From assembly GCF_021044885.1 (NCBI RefSeq), contig NZ_JAJNOD010000002.1:186001-250000 (forward strand): 64,000 nucleotides of DNA. The letters are read 5' to 3'. This DNA comes from Microbacterium nymphoidis (GTDB taxonomy: Bacteria > Actinomycetota > Actinomycetes > Actinomycetales > Microbacteriaceae). The position numbers and the translations under genes are program-made. Of this stretch, positions 36,445 through 44,329 are shown in pieces. Every line of letters starts with the position of its first letter. Position 1 is the first letter of the stretch. The notes beneath the pieces are model-generated. The model searched no databases. It saw nothing but the letters and a program-made list of their open reading frames with translations, and was not told where the DNA came from.

Positions 36445-36861
36445 ATGACGTCTCCCACGCTGTATCTGTGGTTCCCCGGCACGGCCAGCGATGCACTCGA
36501 CTTCTACCAGTCCGTCTTCGGCGGAGAGGTCACCCGGTACTCATATGCCGACTTCAACCGCGTTGACGGCCCGTCAGATGCTGTAGCGCACGGCCAGCTG
36601 GTCGGAGCCGTGACCATCTACGCCACGGACGCCACGGGGGAGGAGGACGCCCTCGACATGCGCGGCGCGGCCATCGCGCTGCTCGGCACAGCCGATCCGG
36701 CCACTCTCACGCGCTGGTTCGATCAGCTGGCGAAGGGTGGGACCGTGCTGGATCCGCTGCACGCGACGGCGTGGGGGTCACACGACGGTCAGGTACGGGA
36801 CCGGTGGGGTGTCCGGTGGCTCATCGGTTATGAGGGCGATGCTCCGGAGCTCACCCCGTGA
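36445..36861 (+). CDS. VOC-fold protein (PhnB/glyoxalase superfamily)
   Basis: ATG 36445 is supported by AAGGAG at 36435-36440; 138 residues. The start MTSPTLYLWFPGTASDALDF with YQSVFGGEV is the PhnB-like VOC signature, and a second half ends DRWGVRWLIGYEGDAP. VOC proteins bind metals or small molecules in paired beta-alpha-beta-beta-beta units; PhnB-like members have no settled substrate. It overlaps by 11 bp with the convergent GIY-YIG-like gene. Similar to the second VOC gene at 49383-49796. Confidence 0.8.
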   Translation: MTSPTLYLWFPGTASDALDFYQSVFGGEVTRYSYADFNRVDGPSDAVAHGQLVGAVTIYATDATGEEDALDMRGAAIALLGTADPATLTRWFDQLAKGGTVLDPLHATAWGSHDGQVRDRWGVRWLIGYEGDAPELTP

Positions 36862-37276
36862 TGGCGGCAAGTTCCGTCGCGAACCAGCGAACGTAGCGAT
36901 CCCACGGGTCACGGTTACCGCGAAGCCGGAGGGCGTGCGCTCTGAGCGTCTCGTCGGCGGAGAACCACTCGCCCCCGAGGCGCAGCGGCGCGAACTGCTC
37001 GTGCCGTTCCCGCTCGAGGATCCGGTCGCCGCGTTCGAACGCCAGCAGTTCCTCGTGCGTGATCGCGGCCAGCCGCTGGCGCGGATTCGCGCTGGTGCCG
37101 ATCTTGATGCGGTCCCGCCAGCGCAGGTAGTAGACCACGTCGACGCGCGGGGGAGGGAGGTCAGGGTCAGGGGCATCGCCGAACCGCCAGCCGCAGCGGG
37201 CGCACCGGAGCGAGCCGTCGGCGCGTTCCGAACGCCGCCCGCGGCACAACAGGCAGGGCGCGGGCAGCTTGGGCAT
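36851..37276 (-). CDS. GIY-YIG (T5orf172/MUG113-like) domain protein with N-terminal zinc ribbon
   Basis: A protein of 141 residues (MPKLPAPCLLCRGRRSERAD). CLLC at 8-11 and CARC at 25-28 form a probable zinc ribbon. The body has VVYYLRWRDRIKIGTSANPR, where YYLR and KIGTS take the GIY and YIG strand positions as in T5orf172/MUG113 domains. R-Q-R-L and E-R-E-R-H-E-Q-F supply Arg and Glu in the usual catalytic places, and GEWFSADETL closes the domain. Such domains occur in phage and host proteins of unknown DNA role; nuclease activity is unproven. Its 3' end overlaps the VOC gene. Confidence 0.7.
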   Translation of the reverse strand: MPKLPAPCLLCRGRRSERADGSLRCARCGWRFGDAPDPDLPPPRVDVVYYLRWRDRIKIGTSANPRQRLAAITHEELLAFERGDRILERERHEQFAPLRLGGEWFSADETLRAHALRLRGNRDPWDRYVRWFATELAAITG

Positions 37277-37577
37277 GCGCTCACGCTACGCCCCGTCTCG
37301 GACATCGCCGATCCGCACCGATGCCCCCGCCCGTCCGAACCGACTCAGCGGCCGGCCCCGGCGGAGGGGCGCCGCTGTCGTGTTCACCCTGTACATCGGC
37401 GGTCCGGTCGTCCTGGTGGCGCCCGTCGTCCGCGGACGGCGCCACAGCGGTCGTGGCGAGATTCTCGGGAAGCGCTCGACGCGGCGTGTGCCCGGAATCA
37501 GATCCGCGACCGCCGCGCGAGAAGCCCCTTCGCCTGCGGGTCGGCTGGGAGAGCGCCGAGGGATCTGGCGACACCCG
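37277..37577. other. Intergenic region without recognised gene
   Basis: Between the divergent GIY-YIG-like gene and the PadR operator lie about 300 bp. Short open frames in several frames have no ribosome binding site or family features. It probably carries the promoters of both flanking genes. Confidence 0.4.
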
Positions 37578-37613
37578 GCATCAAGCGATATATCGGTATA
37601 TATCGCTTGATGC
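37578..37613 (+). promoter_or_regulatory. Palindromic operator of the PadR gene
   Basis: A perfect palindrome with 16-bp arms (37578-37593 and 37598-37613) and a 4-nt CGGT centre. Its core is AAGCGATATAT / ATATATCGCTT, a strongly AT-rich island in GC-rich DNA, 31 bp before the PadR start codon. ATATATCG-type palindromes are typical targets of PadR regulators that repress their own operon. The TATATA core could overlap a -10 element. Confidence 0.8.
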
Positions 37614-37644
37614 GCCGACGTCATCGGCGCGAAGGAGGACGATC

Positions 37645-38190
37645 ATGAACGCGAGCAACTCGATGCCCGGATTCGGCAACCCGATGAACGGTCTGTGGGA
37701 TGCGATGGAGCAGCTGCGTGACGGCTTCGAGCGCCGGTTCGCGCCGCCGCGGATGGCGCGCGGCGACGTCCGCGCGGCGATTCTGGCGCTGCTCGCCGAA
37801 CAGCCGATGCACGGCTACCAGATCATCCAGGAGATCGCGGATCGCAGCGACGGCGCGTGGAAGCCGAGCCCGGGGTCCGTCTACCCCACGCTGCAGTTGC
37901 TGGCCGATGAAGGCCTGATCGAAGCCGACGAGGCGGAGGGCCGCAAGACGTACTCGCTCACCGACGCCGGACGTGAAGCAGCGGAGGCGAGCGAGGGCGC
38001 AGCGCCATGGGAGGGCTCGACGGCCTCGTCCGGTAGCTCTCACCACCTGGCATTGCCGAAAGCCGGTGCAAAGCTGGCGCAGGCCGCCGCTCAGGTCGGC
38101 CGCGACGGCAGCCCCGCTCAGGTCGAGGCGGCGATCGCCGTGCTGGAAGACGCCCGGCGCAAGCTCTACGCGATCCTCGCGCAGGAGTGA
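37645..38190 (+). CDS. PadR family transcriptional regulator
   Basis: ATG 37645 is preceded by GAAGGAGG at 37631-37638; 181 residues. The winged helix occupies residues about 35-110: RGDVRAAILALLAEQPMHGY, DGAWKPSPGSVYPTLQLLAD, EGLIEADEAEGRKTYSLTDA, all family hallmarks. The C-terminal part (residues 120-181) is the dimerisation region. PadR proteins are ligand-responsive repressors that often regulate themselves. The palindrome just upstream fits that. The stop overlaps the start of the ABC1/UbiB kinase gene, so both are likely repressed together. Ligand is unknown. Confidence 0.92.
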   Translation: MNASNSMPGFGNPMNGLWDAMEQLRDGFERRFAPPRMARGDVRAAILALLAEQPMHGYQIIQEIADRSDGAWKPSPGSVYPTLQLLADEGLIEADEAEGRKTYSLTDAGREAAEASEGAAPWEGSTASSGSSHHLALPKAGAKLAQAAAQVGRDGSPAQVEAAIAVLEDARRKLYAILAQE

Positions 38191-39944
38191 TGGCCGAGGA
38201 CCGGCGCGATCCTCCCGCAGGATCCGCCGCGGACGCGGTGATGCAGCAGCTCGGTGTGGTGAGCACGGCGACACCGGTGCCTCCGTCGCGCGTTGATCCG
38301 GCCTTGCGCGGGCGATACCGCCGCATCATGCGCTTCGCCACGCGGGTGCTGGTGCAGTCGTGGTGGTACGAGCTGGTGCTTCCCGCTGTGGGGTTGCGAG
38401 CGCTCGCGAATCGCACGCGCACCCGCCGCATGGTGGGCATCGCCCGCCGCTTCCACCCGCTCGCTGTCGAGCTCGGCGGCCTGATGATCAAGGTGGGCCA
38501 GTTTCTGTCCTCCCGGCTGGACGTGCTTCCGCCCGAGGTGACGGCCGAGCTCGCGGATCTACAGGACGAGGCGCCGCCGGTGGCGTTCGACGACATCCGC
38601 CGCGCGGCGGAGGTGAGCCTGGGTGTGCCGCTGGAGCGCGCCTTCGAACGCCTGGATCCGATCCCGCTCGCCGCCGCGTCGCTCGGTCAGGCCCACCGGG
38701 GAGTGCTGCGGGCCGAGGACGCCGAGATCGCGGGCTTCGCGGATGTGGTGGTGAAGATCCAGCGGCCGGGCATCGATCGGATCGTGGACACCGACCTCGC
38801 CGCTCTGGCGCGCATCGGACGGATCCTGGCTCGCGTTCGCATGGTGTCGCGCCGTGTCGACGCTCCCGCTCTCGTCGCCGAGTTCGCGGCGGTCAGCCGT
38901 GATGAGATCGACTATCTGCACGAGGCCGCCAGCGCGGAGCGTTTTGCGATGGACACCGCGCAACGGCCGGGAATCAGCGGTCCGCGTGTGGCGTGGGAGC
39001 GCACCACACGCACCGTGCTGGTGCTGGAGGACGTGTCCGCCATCAAGATCAGCGACGTTCCGGCGCTGCGCGCGGCCGGCATCGACCCGTCGGCCGTCGC
39101 CCATGCCTTCGCCACGGCGATGCTGGACCAGGTCTTCCTCGACGGACCCTTCCACGCCGACCCGCATCCGGGCAACGTGTTCGTCACCCCGGACGCGAGC
39201 GTCGAGGGCGGATTCCGCCTCACGTTCATCGACTTCGGGATGATGGGTGAGGTCTCCGGCCAGCTGCGCGAGCATCTGCAGGCAGCGGTGATCGCGGTCG
39301 TCTCCCGTGACGGGGCCGGTGTCGTGCGCGCCTTCCGCGATGTGGGAATGCTCCTTCCCTCCGCGGACACCGTCGAGCTCGAGCGGGCACTGACGGCACT
39401 GTTCGAGCGCTTCGGGGGAATGGGCTTCGCCGAACTGCAGCAGGTGGATCCCCGGGAGTTCCGCGACTTCGCTCGGGAGTTCGGCGACGTCGTGCGAGAG
39501 CTCCCGTTCCAGCTCCCGGAGAACTTCCTGCTGCTCATCCGTGCCGTCTCCCTCACGTCGGGCGTCTGCAGCGCACTGGATCCGGCGTTCAACATCTGGA
39601 ACGCGGCGGAGCCGTATGCGACGGGCCTGATGAGCAGGCAGGCTGGGGGAGCACTGCGGGGTCTCGGAAAGCAGGCGGCGGAGGTGGCGGGCGTGCTGTC
39701 ACGGCTGCCCCGCCGTGCGGACGAGCTCATCACCACCTTGGAGCAGGGACGGCTGGTGGTGGACACCTCCCGGCTGGAGCGACGGGTGGATCGGCTGGCT
39801 CGCCGGGTGATCGCCGTGGTGATCTTCGCCGGGCTGATCATCGGCGGCGCCGTGGTGCACTCCTCCGACGCCGTGCTGGGTGCGGTGCTGATGATCGGAT
39901 CGGCCCCGGTGGGCGTGTTCGCCCTCTTCGCCCGCTCCCGCTGA
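38190..39944 (+). CDS. ABC1/AarF/UbiB family atypical kinase
   Basis: ATG 38190 (584 residues) or GTG 38187 one codon earlier; both overlap the PadR stop. Family motifs are clear: GGLMIKVGQFLSSRLDVLPP (KxGQ), IPLAAASLGQAHRGVL (Ala-rich nucleotide loop), VVKIQRPG (Lys), DEIDYLHEAA, HADPHPGNVFV (catalytic Asp and Asn), TFIDFGMMGE (DFG). Two C-terminal membrane helices follow (AVVIFAGLIIGGAV and VLMIGSAPVGVFAL). UbiB proteins are ATPases for isoprenoid lipid or quinone metabolism. Actinobacteria use menaquinone, so its role here is unclear. The PadR coupling suggests a membrane-stress response. Confidence 0.9.
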   Translation: MAEDRRDPPAGSAADAVMQQLGVVSTATPVPPSRVDPALRGRYRRIMRFATRVLVQSWWYELVLPAVGLRALANRTRTRRMVGIARRFHPLAVELGGLMIKVGQFLSSRLDVLPPEVTAELADLQDEAPPVAFDDIRRAAEVSLGVPLERAFERLDPIPLAAASLGQAHRGVLRAEDAEIAGFADVVVKIQRPGIDRIVDTDLAALARIGRILARVRMVSRRVDAPALVAEFAAVSRDEIDYLHEAASAERFAMDTAQRPGISGPRVAWERTTRTVLVLEDVSAIKISDVPALRAAGIDPSAVAHAFATAMLDQVFLDGPFHADPHPGNVFVTPDASVEGGFRLTFIDFGMMGEVSGQLREHLQAAVIAVVSRDGAGVVRAFRDVGMLLPSADTVELERALTALFERFGGMGFAELQQVDPREFRDFAREFGDVVRELPFQLPENFLLLIRAVSLTSGVCSALDPAFNIWNAAEPYATGLMSRQAGGALRGLGKQAAEVAGVLSRLPRRADELITTLEQGRLVVDTSRLERRVDRLARRVIAVVIFAGLIIGGAVVHSSDAVLGAVLMIGSAPVGVFALFARSR

Positions 39945-39979
39945 GGGGTCTTGCGGGGGCGGCCCGGGCGGAGTGGACT

Positions 39980-40624
39980 GTGCGCATGAGCGAAGCAAGC
40001 GCGCGCGGGCGCATCGTGATCGACCTCTTCAGCACCCTCGACGGTGTCGTGCAGGCACCCGGAGGGCCGGAGGAGGACCCCAGCGACGGATTCCGTTTCG
40101 GGGGATGGCAGGCGCCGTTCGAGGATGAGGAGATCGGTGCGGACATCGTCGCCGGACTGCAGTCGATGGACGCGCTCCTGCTGGGCCGGCGCACCTACGA
40201 CATCTTCGCGGCGTACTGGCCGCATCACGCCGAGGGCCCGGAGGGGATGATCGGCCGCATCATCAATGCGGTGCCGAAATACGTCGCCTCACGGGGGGAG
40301 TGGGAGCCCGCCTGGGAGAACACGACGAGGATCGGGAGCGACGTCGCGGCGGAGATCGACGCCCTGCGGGATCGTCACCGCAGCATCCACGTGATCGGCA
40401 GCGCCGATCTGGTGCAGACGCTGTTGTCTTCGCAGGTGTACGACGAGCTGAAGCTGTGGACGTATCCCCTCGTGCTGGGCCACGGCAAGCGGGTGTTCCC
40501 CGCGGGGAGCACACCGGCGAACCTCCGGCTCCTGGCCCCGGCGACCAGTTCGTCGCGCGGGGTGCTCACCCTCCGGTACGGGCCCGTGGACCTCGCGCCG
40601 CAGACCGGGACCGTCGGCGAATAG
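39980..40624 (+). CDS. RibD C-terminal / dihydrofolate reductase-like protein
   Basis: From GTG 39980 (GGAG 6 nt upstream) 214 residues; ATG 39986 is an alternative. The body has RIVIDLFSTLDGVVQAPGGP, ALLLGRRTYDIFAAYWP, IHVIGSADLVQTLLSSQVYD and YPLVLGHGKRVFP. This is the order of RibD-C/DHFR-like proteins, which use NADPH. Members close to YwjB/YyaP have unknown substrates. It lies alone after the UbiB gene, a 35-bp gap away. Confidence 0.85.
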   Translation: MRMSEASARGRIVIDLFSTLDGVVQAPGGPEEDPSDGFRFGGWQAPFEDEEIGADIVAGLQSMDALLLGRRTYDIFAAYWPHHAEGPEGMIGRIINAVPKYVASRGEWEPAWENTTRIGSDVAAEIDALRDRHRSIHVIGSADLVQTLLSSQVYDELKLWTYPLVLGHGKRVFPAGSTPANLRLLAPATSSSRGVLTLRYGPVDLAPQTGTVGE

Positions 40625-40660
40625 CGACGCGGTGTCCGTGCCCCGTGCCAGGATGTCCGC

Positions 40661-41071
40661 ATGCACACCACGAACTACGTCGACACCTTCATCGCCGTAG
40701 CGCCCGACAGCCGCGCCGTGGCGGCAGAGGCTCCGCCGAGCGATCCCGACAACCCCAGCATCGCGGCCCGGCAGTTCGCGCTGTTGCACGAGCATCCGTA
40801 TGAGTTCACCTCGGACGATGTGATCTTCACCGTCTATGCCGATCGTGCGGGTATCGCCGAAGAGGATCGCGAACGCGCACGCGAGGAGTTCTTCTCCCGG
40901 GGGCAGGCCTGCCTGCGCTCGAGTGCTCTCGGGAAGCGCTACGGCTGGGGCACCCATCACGACGCGCAGGGTCGCGTGGCGCTCGTGCCGATGGGAAGCG
41001 ACGAATACGCCGAACTGTCGACCTCGCCGCAGCTCAGGCAGACCGCGGCGATGAGGTCGCGTCGCGGCTGA
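40661..41071 (+). CDS. DUF6157-like protein
   Basis: A protein of 136 residues (MHTTNYVDTFIAVAPDSRAV) with AARQFALLHEHPYEFTSDDV and GWGTHHDAQGRVALVPMGSD. These segments match what I recall of DUF6157, a soluble family of unknown function in actinobacteria and firmicutes. No signal peptide or membrane segment. It follows the RibD-like gene and ends 3 bp before the convergent hydrolase gene. Confidence 0.7.
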   Translation: MHTTNYVDTFIAVAPDSRAVAAEAPPSDPDNPSIAARQFALLHEHPYEFTSDDVIFTVYADRAGIAEEDRERAREEFFSRGQACLRSSALGKRYGWGTHHDAQGRVALVPMGSDEYAELSTSPQLRQTAAMRSRRG

Positions 41072-41074
41072 GCG

Positions 41075-41950
41075 TCACCCTCCGGTGAGGAAGGCCCGCA
41101 CGACGCTCGAGATGCGCGCGTGCGCCTCGTCAGCCGGCATCGTCGGCGTCCCGTCGCCCGCCTGCGGTCCGTAGGCGCCGAAGGAGGCGTGGCTGCCGCC
41201 GTCGAGCACGAAGGCCGCGGCATCCGCGGGCAGCAGCGGCCAGGCGGCTTCGATCTTCGCGGGAGTCGACAGCCCGTCCGCGGTGCCCGAGATGCTGAGC
41301 ACGTCGTACCCGGTCTGGGAGATGTCGTCGGAGCAGTAGCTGGCGAACAAGATCAGACGCTCGACGCCGGCGCTCCCGACCAGCTGGCATGCCTTCACAC
41401 CGCCGAGCGAGTGGCCACCCACCGCCCAGTCCGACACTTCGGGAACCAGCTCGGTGAAGCGCGACAGCGGACGCAGATCGAGGATCGCGAGGTTCAGCGG
41501 GGGCTTGGTGATCACGACGGTGGTGCCGTCGTCCACCAGAGCCTGGAACGTCGCGGCGTATGCCTCGGGCGCGACCTTCGCGCCCGGGATGAACACCAGA
41601 CCTGTGCCATCGGAGGCGTCGGTGGGGCGCATCACCCAGGCTGTCCCCTCGTCGGCCAGCTCGATGCCGGAGTCGGCGCGAACAGCGGCGAGAGGATCGG
41701 GCTGTGCCGCCATCACACCCGTGTTCGCCCAGATCAGGAAGCCGGCGCCGGCGCCCACGAGGAGGGCGAGGATACCGCCGGCTCCCCAGGCGAGTACCCG
41801 CCGAACGCGGTGCGGGCGTGAGGAACGCGGGGCGAGGCGCGCGTCGCGGCGCGACGCGCGTCGCTCCGCTGCCGTCCCGGATTCGACCGCAGCGTCAGCG
41901 GACGTGGGGGCGGCGTCGGGTGCGGACGAGGCGGGATCGGGTGCGCTCAC
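41075..41950 (-). CDS. Membrane-anchored alpha/beta hydrolase
   Basis: A protein of 291 residues. Residues 1-50 are cytoplasmic and Ala/Ser/Arg-rich; one helix (about 53-75, LAWGAGGILALLVGAGAGFL) anchors the protein. The outer domain has VFIPGAKVAPEAYAATFQAL, the nucleophile elbow GGHSLGG (Ser around residue 170), SGTADGLSTP with the acid, and DGGSHASFG with the His. This is the short abhydrolase_5 type often found in gram-positive surface hydrolases. Substrate is unknown. It is downstream of the Pro-rich gene on the same strand. Confidence 0.85.
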   Translation of the reverse strand: MSAPDPASSAPDAAPTSADAAVESGTAAERRASRRDARLAPRSSRPHRVRRVLAWGAGGILALLVGAGAGFLIWANTGVMAAQPDPLAAVRADSGIELADEGTAWVMRPTDASDGTGLVFIPGAKVAPEAYAATFQALVDDGTTVVITKPPLNLAILDLRPLSRFTELVPEVSDWAVGGHSLGGVKACQLVGSAGVERLILFASYCSDDISQTGYDVLSISGTADGLSTPAKIEAAWPLLPADAAAFVLDGGSHASFGAYGPQAGDGTPTMPADEAHARISSVVRAFLTGG

Positions 41951-41992
41951 TCCTCCAGCGTAGACGCGCGGGAGGAGTGAGCGCGGAGGAGA

Positions 41993-43750
41993 TCAGAAGT
42001 TCTCCCAGGTGAGCTTCCACTTCTCATCGGACATGTCGACGAGCACGCGGTAGAAGTCGGGGGCGCCGTACACCTCGCACGGTGCGGTGGCGCCGTCCTT
42101 CGTGCAGGTGGCTGCGAAGTCCACCGACCCGAAGTCGGTCACCTCCACGCCCACCGTGTCGTAGGAGATGGTGATCGTGGGATCGGCGAGATCGCTGAGC
42201 GAGTCCTCATCCATGCTGCGGGTGATGCCGTTCTCGGCCAGGGTCTCTCCGGACGCGGACTCGAGCGAGAGCCCGCAGCCCGCCGCGATCGTCTTCTCCT
42301 CCAGGCAAGCCGTGACCGCATCGCTCACGGCCTTGATCACCTTGGCGCGAGCTTCATCGGTGAGCTGGACGTCGCTGGCGCGCGGTAGCTCCGCGTTGAG
42401 CGGAGTGACCGCGAACTTCCCGTCGCCCGGGAGCGTGAAGTTCTTGTTCACGCTGCTCAGCTGATACATCCCGAAGAACACATCCGCGGTGTCGCCCGTC
42501 ACCGGCACCCCGTTGAGCTCCAGATCGAACTGGCTGTCGGACAGGTAGAGGCTCTGCACCGCGTTGTAGGAGGCGAGCTTCGCGCGTCCCTTCTTGTCGA
42601 CGGAGACGAGGAAGTCCTCCGACACGGCGTTGTCGCCCACCATGAAGTCGACCGTGGCGTACCCGCCGTAGCTGGACACGTCACTCGCGTCGACCTCGAC
42701 ATCGGTGATGGGCGAGAGCTCGTTCGAGTACTTCAGCACCTCGTCGGTGAGGAAGGTCTTGTCCAGCCCCGCGGTGTCATCGAGATAACTCAGGGCCTTC
42801 TTCGAGTCGGAGGCGATGAGCGCGTCGAAGTACCCCTGAACCGCTTCGGCCGCCGCGGACGACGGGTCGCCGTCGCCGGATCCGTCGACCGGGGTGCCGT
42901 TGTGGGCCGCGCCGCGGATCGCACCGATCGCCAGTGCGATGATCACCACAATGATCGCGAGCACCGCGACGCCGCCGACGATCAGCCCGATCAGCAGGCC
43001 CTTGCCCTTGGGCTTGTCGGCCACCACGGACGAGCCGTATAGGGGTCCGCTGGGGCCGGTCGGGCCGCCCGGGTAGCCTGCCGGTGCGCCGTAGGGCGGA
43101 CTGGGCTGATTGGGTGCGCCGTAGGGCGGGGCGGGCTGATTGGGTGCGCCGTAGGGCGGAGTGGGCTGATTGGGTGCGCCGTAGGGCGGGGCGGGCTGAT
43201 TGGGTGCGCCGTAGGGCGGAGTGGGCTGATTGGGTGCGCCGTAGGGCGGGGCGGGCTGATTGGGTGCGCCGTAGGGCGGGGCGGGCTGATTGGGTGCGCC
43301 GTAGGCCGGCGTTGCCTGGTTTGGCGCTCCGTAAGATGCCCCGACCGCGCCACCGGTGTACCCCGGCGCGCCGGAGGGTGGCGTCGGCTCTGCGGGCTCG
43401 ACGGGAGCCGTCGTGCTCCAGGTGGCGTCCTCGCCCGTCGCCGCGGGAGCTGCCTCCGCAGTCGCGCCGGACGAGTCCGGTTGCGGAACGGACGCCCCCG
43501 CCGCGGGCTGGGCCGCACCGTATGCGGGCGGCTGCTGTTCCGGACCCCCGTAGGGGGCGGCCGGCGCATGGTACGTCGGCCCCTGCTCGTAGGCGGGCGG
43601 CGGCGTGTAGGTCGGCTGCTGTCCGGAGGACGGCGGCTGCGGTGCCGTCGCCGGCGCGTCCCCGAAATCGATCGTCGGGTCCGGCAGTGGCGTCCCGGAC
43701 GGATCGGGTGCGTTGTTGTTGGTCGGCTGGTCAGCGCTGTTGTCGCTCAT
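41993..43750 (-). CDS. Pro-rich repeat membrane protein with extracytoplasmic C-terminal domain
   Basis: A protein of 585 residues. Residues 1-245 are cytoplasmic and Pro/Ala/Gly/Tyr/Gln-rich, with eight tandem decapeptides of the type YGAPNQPAPP at about 142-222. A membrane helix spans 250-276 (GLLIGLIVGGVAVLAIIVVI). Outside, about 310 residues begin with AAAEAVQGYFDALIASDSKK, like the NTF2-like/DUF4878 domains of actinobacterial lipoprotein-like proteins. Pro-rich N-termini on this topology occur widely in actinobacteria and may bind cell-division or wall proteins; no function is shown. It sits upstream of the hydrolase gene with a 42-bp gap. Confidence 0.7.
   Translation of the reverse strand: MSDNSADQPTNNNAPDPSGTPLPDPTIDFGDAPATAPQPPSSGQQPTYTPPPAYEQGPTYHAPAAPYGGPEQQPPAYGAAQPAAGASVPQPDSSGATAEAAPAATGEDATWSTTAPVEPAEPTPPSGAPGYTGGAVGASYGAPNQATPAYGAPNQPAPPYGAPNQPAPPYGAPNQPTPPYGAPNQPAPPYGAPNQPTPPYGAPNQPAPPYGAPNQPSPPYGAPAGYPGGPTGPSGPLYGSSVVADKPKGKGLLIGLIVGGVAVLAIIVVIIALAIGAIRGAAHNGTPVDGSGDGDPSSAAAEAVQGYFDALIASDSKKALSYLDDTAGLDKTFLTDEVLKYSNELSPITDVEVDASDVSSYGGYATVDFMVGDNAVSEDFLVSVDKKGRAKLASYNAVQSLYLSDSQFDLELNGVPVTGDTADVFFGMYQLSSVNKNFTLPGDGKFAVTPLNAELPRASDVQLTDEARAKVIKAVSDAVTACLEEKTIAAGCGLSLESASGETLAENGITRSMDEDSLSDLADPTITISYDTVGVEVTDFGSVDFAATCTKDGATAPCEVYGAPDFYRVLVDMSDEKWKLTWENF
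43086..43325 (-). repeat. 30-bp tandem repeat (VNTR) encoding YGAPNQPxPP
   Basis: Seven near-identical 30-bp units lie at 43086, 43116, 43146, 43176, 43206, 43236 and 43266, followed by a diverged eighth (43296-43325). Variable codons read Ser, Ala, Thr, Ala, Thr, Ala, Ala along the plus strand, so a 60-bp Ala/Thr super-unit is visible. In-frame unit gain or loss would change the length of the Pro-rich region. Confidence 0.95.
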
Positions 43751-43821
43751 GGCGGGTCCCCCTCAGGACGGGCCGAGCAGCCCGTCGATCGTTGAGGAAG
43801 ATGGTACAGCGGCTGTCGCGC

Positions 43822-44196
43822 TCATTCCGAGGGCGAAGTGCTGCCACCCTCGCTCGCGCGCCGACGGCGGTCGAGTTCCTCACGCAGCCGCCACTCCTCG
43901 ATCTCGCGTTCCAGGTCGGCCATCTGCTGCTCGGTCGTACGTGTATCCACCACCCGCGGGGTCGGGTATCCGGGGCGGTCCGTGGCGCGCTGGGCGCGGG
44001 GCGCGGGCATGCGCGCGCTGTCATACTCGCGGCCGAGTATCCACCACAACAGACTTCCGATCAGGGGAAGAAAGATCACGATGAGGATCCAGACGACCTT
44101 CGGAAGGTGCTTCACCTTGCTCGAGTCACGCAGGATGATGTCCACCAGGGACGTGACGAACAGCGCCACCGTGAGCAGGGTCATCAACGGGATCAT
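43822..44196 (-). CDS. PLDc_N domain small membrane protein
   Basis: ATG 44196 is chosen (MIPLMTLLTVALFVTSLVDI, 124 residues) because the family begins there; the frame is open upstream to 44283. Two membrane helices are visible (about 4-20 and 33-52). The core VVWILIVIFLPLIGSLLWWI with LGRE is the N-terminal domain found in cardiolipin synthase-like proteins, here without the phospholipase part. The C-terminal half is a coiled Glu/Arg-rich cytoplasmic tail (ADLEREIEEWRLREELDRRR). Function of stand-alone copies is unknown. The gene is divergent from the PAP2 phosphatase gene, a suggestive lipid context. Confidence 0.85.
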   Translation of the reverse strand: MIPLMTLLTVALFVTSLVDIILRDSSKVKHLPKVVWILIVIFLPLIGSLLWWILGREYDSARMPAPRAQRATDRPGYPTPRVVDTRTTEQQMADLEREIEEWRLREELDRRRRASEGGSTSPSE

Positions 44197-44329
44197 GGTT
44201 CTCAATCTATGTGCTGGCCGGGCGGGCGTCGATGGGGTGACGCCTCTGCATGAGAATGTCCTCATGAGGGCTGAACGCCTCACTCTGCGTCAGCAGGAAC
44301 CGCTCGGGTGGCTGTGGCACGCTGACGGG

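Noticed and set aside
37281-37624. Several 97-113 codon frames between the GIY-YIG-like gene and PadR
   Set aside because: They overlap one another on both strands, run across the PadR operator, and lack start signals.
43086-43325. Regular 30-bp repeats considered as a CRISPR array
   Set aside because: The units are directly adjacent with no unique spacers and are in frame inside a Pro-rich coding region.
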